DNA from: Actinomycetota bacterium
GTDB lineage: Bacteria > Acidobacteriota > Blastocatellia > Chloracidobacteriales > Chloracidobacteriaceae
DNA: 6,350 nucleotides
Reading direction: 5' to 3'
Assembly (NCBI GenBank): GCA_013298335.1
Contig: JAAFHI010000214.1
Location: 1-6,350, forward strand
Made by a program: the position numbers and the translations under genes. Below, piece after piece: positions 3,644 through 6,350 of the stretch. Numbering within the stretch: the first letter of the stretch is position 1; each line of letters begins with the position of its first letter. The notes under the pieces are model-generated. The model was not told the origin of the DNA. It saw only the letters and a program-made list of their open reading frames with translations, and made no database searches.

Positions 3644-6350
3644 ATGCCATCTGCAAGAAACCTCCTGGAACGGTGCTGGCTCGGATTCCTCGGAATTCTG
3701 GCCCTGTCGTTCATGCTCACCACGAGTGCCTTCGCCCAATCCGGAACCTCGACGGTTCGTGGAACTGTCACCGATGAACAGGGCCGGGTTCTGGCTGGCG
3801 CTACCGTAACGCTTACGGATACCGACCGGAACTCCAACCGTACCCAAACCACCAACGCCGATGGACTGTACAGTTTCACCGGTCTTCCGCCGGGGAACTA
3901 CCAAATCTCCGCCGAAGCGGCGAGTTTCAAGAAAGGCGTCGTCGAAAACGTTCGCGCCACGGTCGATACGACCAAGGAAGTGAACGTTTCCCTTTCGGTC
4001 GGGTCCAGTACCGAAGTCATCACGGTGACGACCAATTCCCTGGAAGCCGTCATCAACTCATCCGACGCGAGCCTTGGCAACAATTTTGTCGAGCAGCAAA
4101 TCAAGCAACTTCCGCTTGAAGGTCGCAACGTGGCGGCGCTGTTGAGCCTCCAGCCGGGCGTGACGCCGGGCGGCGCGGTTTCCGGCAGCCGCAGCGACCA
4201 GGCCAACCTCACCCTCGACGGCGTGGACGTCAACGATCAGGTCAACGGTACGGCGTTCAGCCCCGTTCTGCGCGCGACTCCGGATTCGATCTCGGAATTC
4301 CGCGTGACGACCACCAACGCCAATGCCAGTCAGGGCCGGTCTTCCGGCGCGCAGGTTTCGCTGATTACCAAGAGCGGTACCAACACCTTCCACGGAACGC
4401 TCTTCGAATATCACCGCAACACCGTGACCACGGCGAACGACTACTTCAACAACCTGAACGGTGTCGCCCGCCCGAAACTGATCCGCAATCAGTTCGGCGG
4501 ATCCATTGGCGGACCGATTCTCAAGGATCGACTCTTTTTCTTCTTTACCTATGAAGGGCTCCGAACGGCGCAGGGAACCGCGGTCAACCGCATCGTTCCC
4601 CGGGCCAGCCTCGGCCAGGGCACGATCTTTTATCGCGACTCGGCCAACGCCGTTCAAAGCCTCAGCCTCGCCGACCTGAACGGACTTTTCCCGGCGGTCG
4701 GCACCAACCCGGCGGCCTTGACCTACCTCGCGCAGGCGGCCAGCCGGTACACGGTCAACAACAACATCATCGGCGACGGTCTGAACACCGGCGGGTTCCT
4801 CTTCAATGCCCCGCTGCCGGTCCGTGAAAACACGAGCATCGCCAAATTCGACTGGAACGTGGACTCCGCCGGCAAGCACATCGTGTCGGCGCGCTTCAAT
4901 TACCAGTTCGATAACCGGGCGCTTCAGGCTCAGCAGTTTCCCGATATTCAAACGCCGAACCGGTGGCAGCACCCGGTCGGAACGGCCATCAGCCACACCT
5001 GGACGATCAGCGGGAACAAGATCAACACCTTCCGGTTCGGTCTGACCCGCGATTCCTTCACCAACGGCGGCGACTCGGCGCAGAACGCCCTTCTGTTCCG
5101 TGATGTTTTCCAGCCGTTTGCCTACGCCCGCAGTTTCTCGCGGACGTCGCCGGTCTACAACTTTACCGATGACTTCACCTGGACTCACGGGAACCATACG
5201 ATTCAGGTGGGCGGAAACGTTCGGGTCATCCGCAACCGGACCAGCAACGCCGGAGCGGCCTTTGATCGTTTCGGCATCAATTTCTCGTTCTATGCGGGCG
5301 CCGGCTCCGTCCTGCTGACTCCGATTACCGGCAGTGGACGCACCATCAGTAACGGCTTCCGCGGATCTCTACAGGCAGCGGTGGCCTCGGCCATCGGTCG
5401 CTCGCCCGACTACGCCGCCAACTTCAATTTCGACCGGCAGGGCAACATCATTGCCTCGGGACAGGAAATCAAACGCAGTTTCGCCACCGAGGAATACGAC
5501 CTGTACGGACAGGATACGTGGAAAATCAAGCCGAATCTGACCCTGACCTACGGTCTGCGCTACAGCCTCAGCCGCCCGGTTTACGAACAGAACGGATTGC
5601 AGGCGCGCACCACGGTGGCGCTCGGCGATTTCTTCGATCAGCGGCTCGCCGGCGCGGCGGCGGGGACCCCCTTCAACACGCCGATCTCCATCGACCTCGC
5701 CGGTCCGGCCAACGGCAAGACGGGCAACTACGAGTTCGACCTCAACAACTTCCAGCCCCGCATTGCGCTGGCCTGGACGCCGAACTTCAAGGACGGCTTC
5801 TGGCACAAACTGTTCGGCAACGAGGGTGATTCCGTGATTCGCGGCGGTTTCGCCATGACGAACGACTACTACGGCACCCAGATTGCGCTCCAGTTCGACC
5901 AGAACAATCGTCTCGGTTTCGCGTCGCAGTCGGCCATCTCGTCGAACACCTTCAACGTGACGACCCGTCCGGCGCCGCAGTTCACGGCCCCCGGTCAGAA
6001 CGTTCGGAGCCTTCCGAACATCGTCGTTCCGGGACAGTTGACCTTCCCGCGCCAGCAGTCGGCCAGCCCCTTCTCGCGGCGTATCGAAAGTTCGCTCGAC
6101 GCGACCGTGAAGGCCCCGACCAACTATGTCTTCAACCTGACCTTCGGGCGCAAACTGCCGAAAGGACTTTACGTTGAAGGCTCCTACATCGGTCGTATCG
6201 GACGGAATCTGCTCGCCACCCGCGACGTGACCGCGCTGAACAACCTCCGCGATCCGCAGTCCGGGCAGGATTGGTACCAGGCGGCGGCAATCCTCGCCGA
6301 CCTCCGGCAACGGAACGTTCCGATTGCCAGCGTCGGCCCCATCCCCTACT
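3644..6350 (+). CDS. TonB-dependent-receptor-like outer-membrane protein (Oar/CarboxypepD_reg type), 3' end outside window
   Basis: 902 codons read without interruption to the window edge, so the C-terminus is missing; relatives are roughly 1000-1200 residues. Residues 7-31 are a signal peptide with a likely cut after Ala31 (AFA|Q). Residues about 37-118 form a carboxypeptidase-regulatory-like beta-sandwich ('VRGTVTDEQGRVLAGATV', 'DGLYSFTGLPPGNY'). 'EVITVT' (124-129) is a possible TonB box. The plug follows, with 'LPLEGRN' (156-162), 'LLSLQPGV' (166-173), 'LTLDGVDVND' (189-198), 'EFRV' (218-221) and 'LITKSGTNTFHG' (240-251). The barrel begins near 252, with 'FGGSIGGP' (284-291) and 'DRLFFFFTYEG' (295-305), and shows alternating, aromatic-rich strands afterwards. 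The family is presumed to import large substrates such as glycans, peptides or metal complexes using TonB energy. The substrate here cannot be told, and no SusD-like or degradative enzyme gene is visible in the window. The final barrel strand that would confirm outer-membrane assembly lies beyond the edge. Confidence 0.93.
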   Translation, partial: MPSARNLLERCWLGFLGILALSFMLTTSAFAQSGTSTVRGTVTDEQGRVLAGATVTLTDTDRNSNRTQTTNADGLYSFTGLPPGNYQISAEAASFKKGVVENVRATVDTTKEVNVSLSVGSSTEVITVTTNSLEAVINSSDASLGNNFVEQQIKQLPLEGRNVAALLSLQPGVTPGGAVSGSRSDQANLTLDGVDVNDQVNGTAFSPVLRATPDSISEFRVTTTNANASQGRSSGAQVSLITKSGTNTFHGTLFEYHRNTVTTANDYFNNLNGVARPKLIRNQFGGSIGGPILKDRLFFFFTYEGLRTAQGTAVNRIVPRASLGQGTIFYRDSANAVQSLSLADLNGLFPAVGTNPAALTYLAQAASRYTVNNNIIGDGLNTGGFLFNAPLPVRENTSIAKFDWNVDSAGKHIVSARFNYQFDNRALQAQQFPDIQTPNRWQHPVGTAISHTWTISGNKINTFRFGLTRDSFTNGGDSAQNALLFRDVFQPFAYARSFSRTSPVYNFTDDFTWTHGNHTIQVGGNVRVIRNRTSNAGAAFDRFGINFSFYAGAGSVLLTPITGSGRTISNGFRGSLQAAVASAIGRSPDYAANFNFDRQGNIIASGQEIKRSFATEEYDLYGQDTWKIKPNLTLTYGLRYSLSRPVYEQNGLQARTTVALGDFFDQRLAGAAAGTPFNTPISIDLAGPANGKTGNYEFDLNNFQPRIALAWTPNFKDGFWHKLFGNEGDSVIRGGFAMTNDYYGTQIALQFDQNNRLGFASQSAISSNTFNVTTRPAPQFTAPGQNVRSLPNIVVPGQLTFPRQQSASPFSRRIESSLDATVKAPTNYVFNLTFGRKLPKGLYVEGSYIGRIGRNLLATRDVTALNNLRDPQSGQDWYQAAAILADLRQRNVPIASVGPIPY

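Noticed and set aside
4058..5197. Long open frame (379 codons) on the minus strand inside the receptor gene
   Set aside because: It is antisense to a clearly recognised receptor frame, has no family motif, and its Val/Arg/Gly/Glu-rich composition is the usual shadow of GC-rich codon use.
5369..6310. Long open frame (313 codons) on the minus strand inside the receptor gene
   Set aside because: Same reason: a compositional shadow opposite the barrel-coding region, with no recognisable domain.

Overview
The window is GC-rich, densely coding bacterial chromosome and looks like an Acidobacteriota genome, possibly of the Blastocatellia type. The strongest sign is the right-hand gene. It encodes a large outer-membrane receptor with an N-terminal carboxypeptidase-regulatory-like domain and a plug with 'LPLEGRN', 'LLSLQPGV' and 'GGSIGGP' signatures, a family greatly expanded in that phylum. 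The taxon is inferred from family resemblance only.

Layout, left to right. (1) Bases 1-120 are the 3' end of a plus-strand gene I do not recognise. (2) Bases 121-408 hold two blocks of degenerate 7-bp repeats, a convincing intrinsic terminator and a weak candidate promoter. (3) Bases 409-1410 (+) encode a BMP/PnrA-type lipoprotein, probably a nucleoside-binding component of an ABC importer; no ATPase or permease gene lies nearby. (4) Bases 1450-2298 (-) encode an alpha/beta hydrolase converging on it, in which the nucleophile elbow reads GHGIG, so the usual catalytic Ser is Gly. (5) Bases 2382-2708 (-) encode a 108-residue thioredoxin with a WCAPC active site. A strong hairpin lies between it and the hydrolase gene. 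(6) Bases 2837-3292 (-) encode a small four-helix membrane protein. Its GTG start is fixed by a Shine-Dalgarno sequence and a good sigma-70-type promoter. (7) Bases 3293-3643 are a divergent intergenic region without a gene. (8) Bases 3644-6350 (+) encode the first 902 residues of the TonB-dependent-receptor-like protein, which runs off the window uninterrupted.

The genes do not form one pathway. The three minus-strand genes point the same way, but the promoter signals and the hairpin suggest largely separate transcription units. The plus-strand genes on either side are envelope proteins, one a lipoprotein and one an outer-membrane receptor.

I see no phage, transposon, CRISPR array, tRNA or rRNA, and no evidence for a new multi-gene system. 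The most notable points are the hydrolase without its serine nucleophile, the heptamer repeats placed directly after a stop codon, and the upstream signals that decide the starts of the minus-strand genes.
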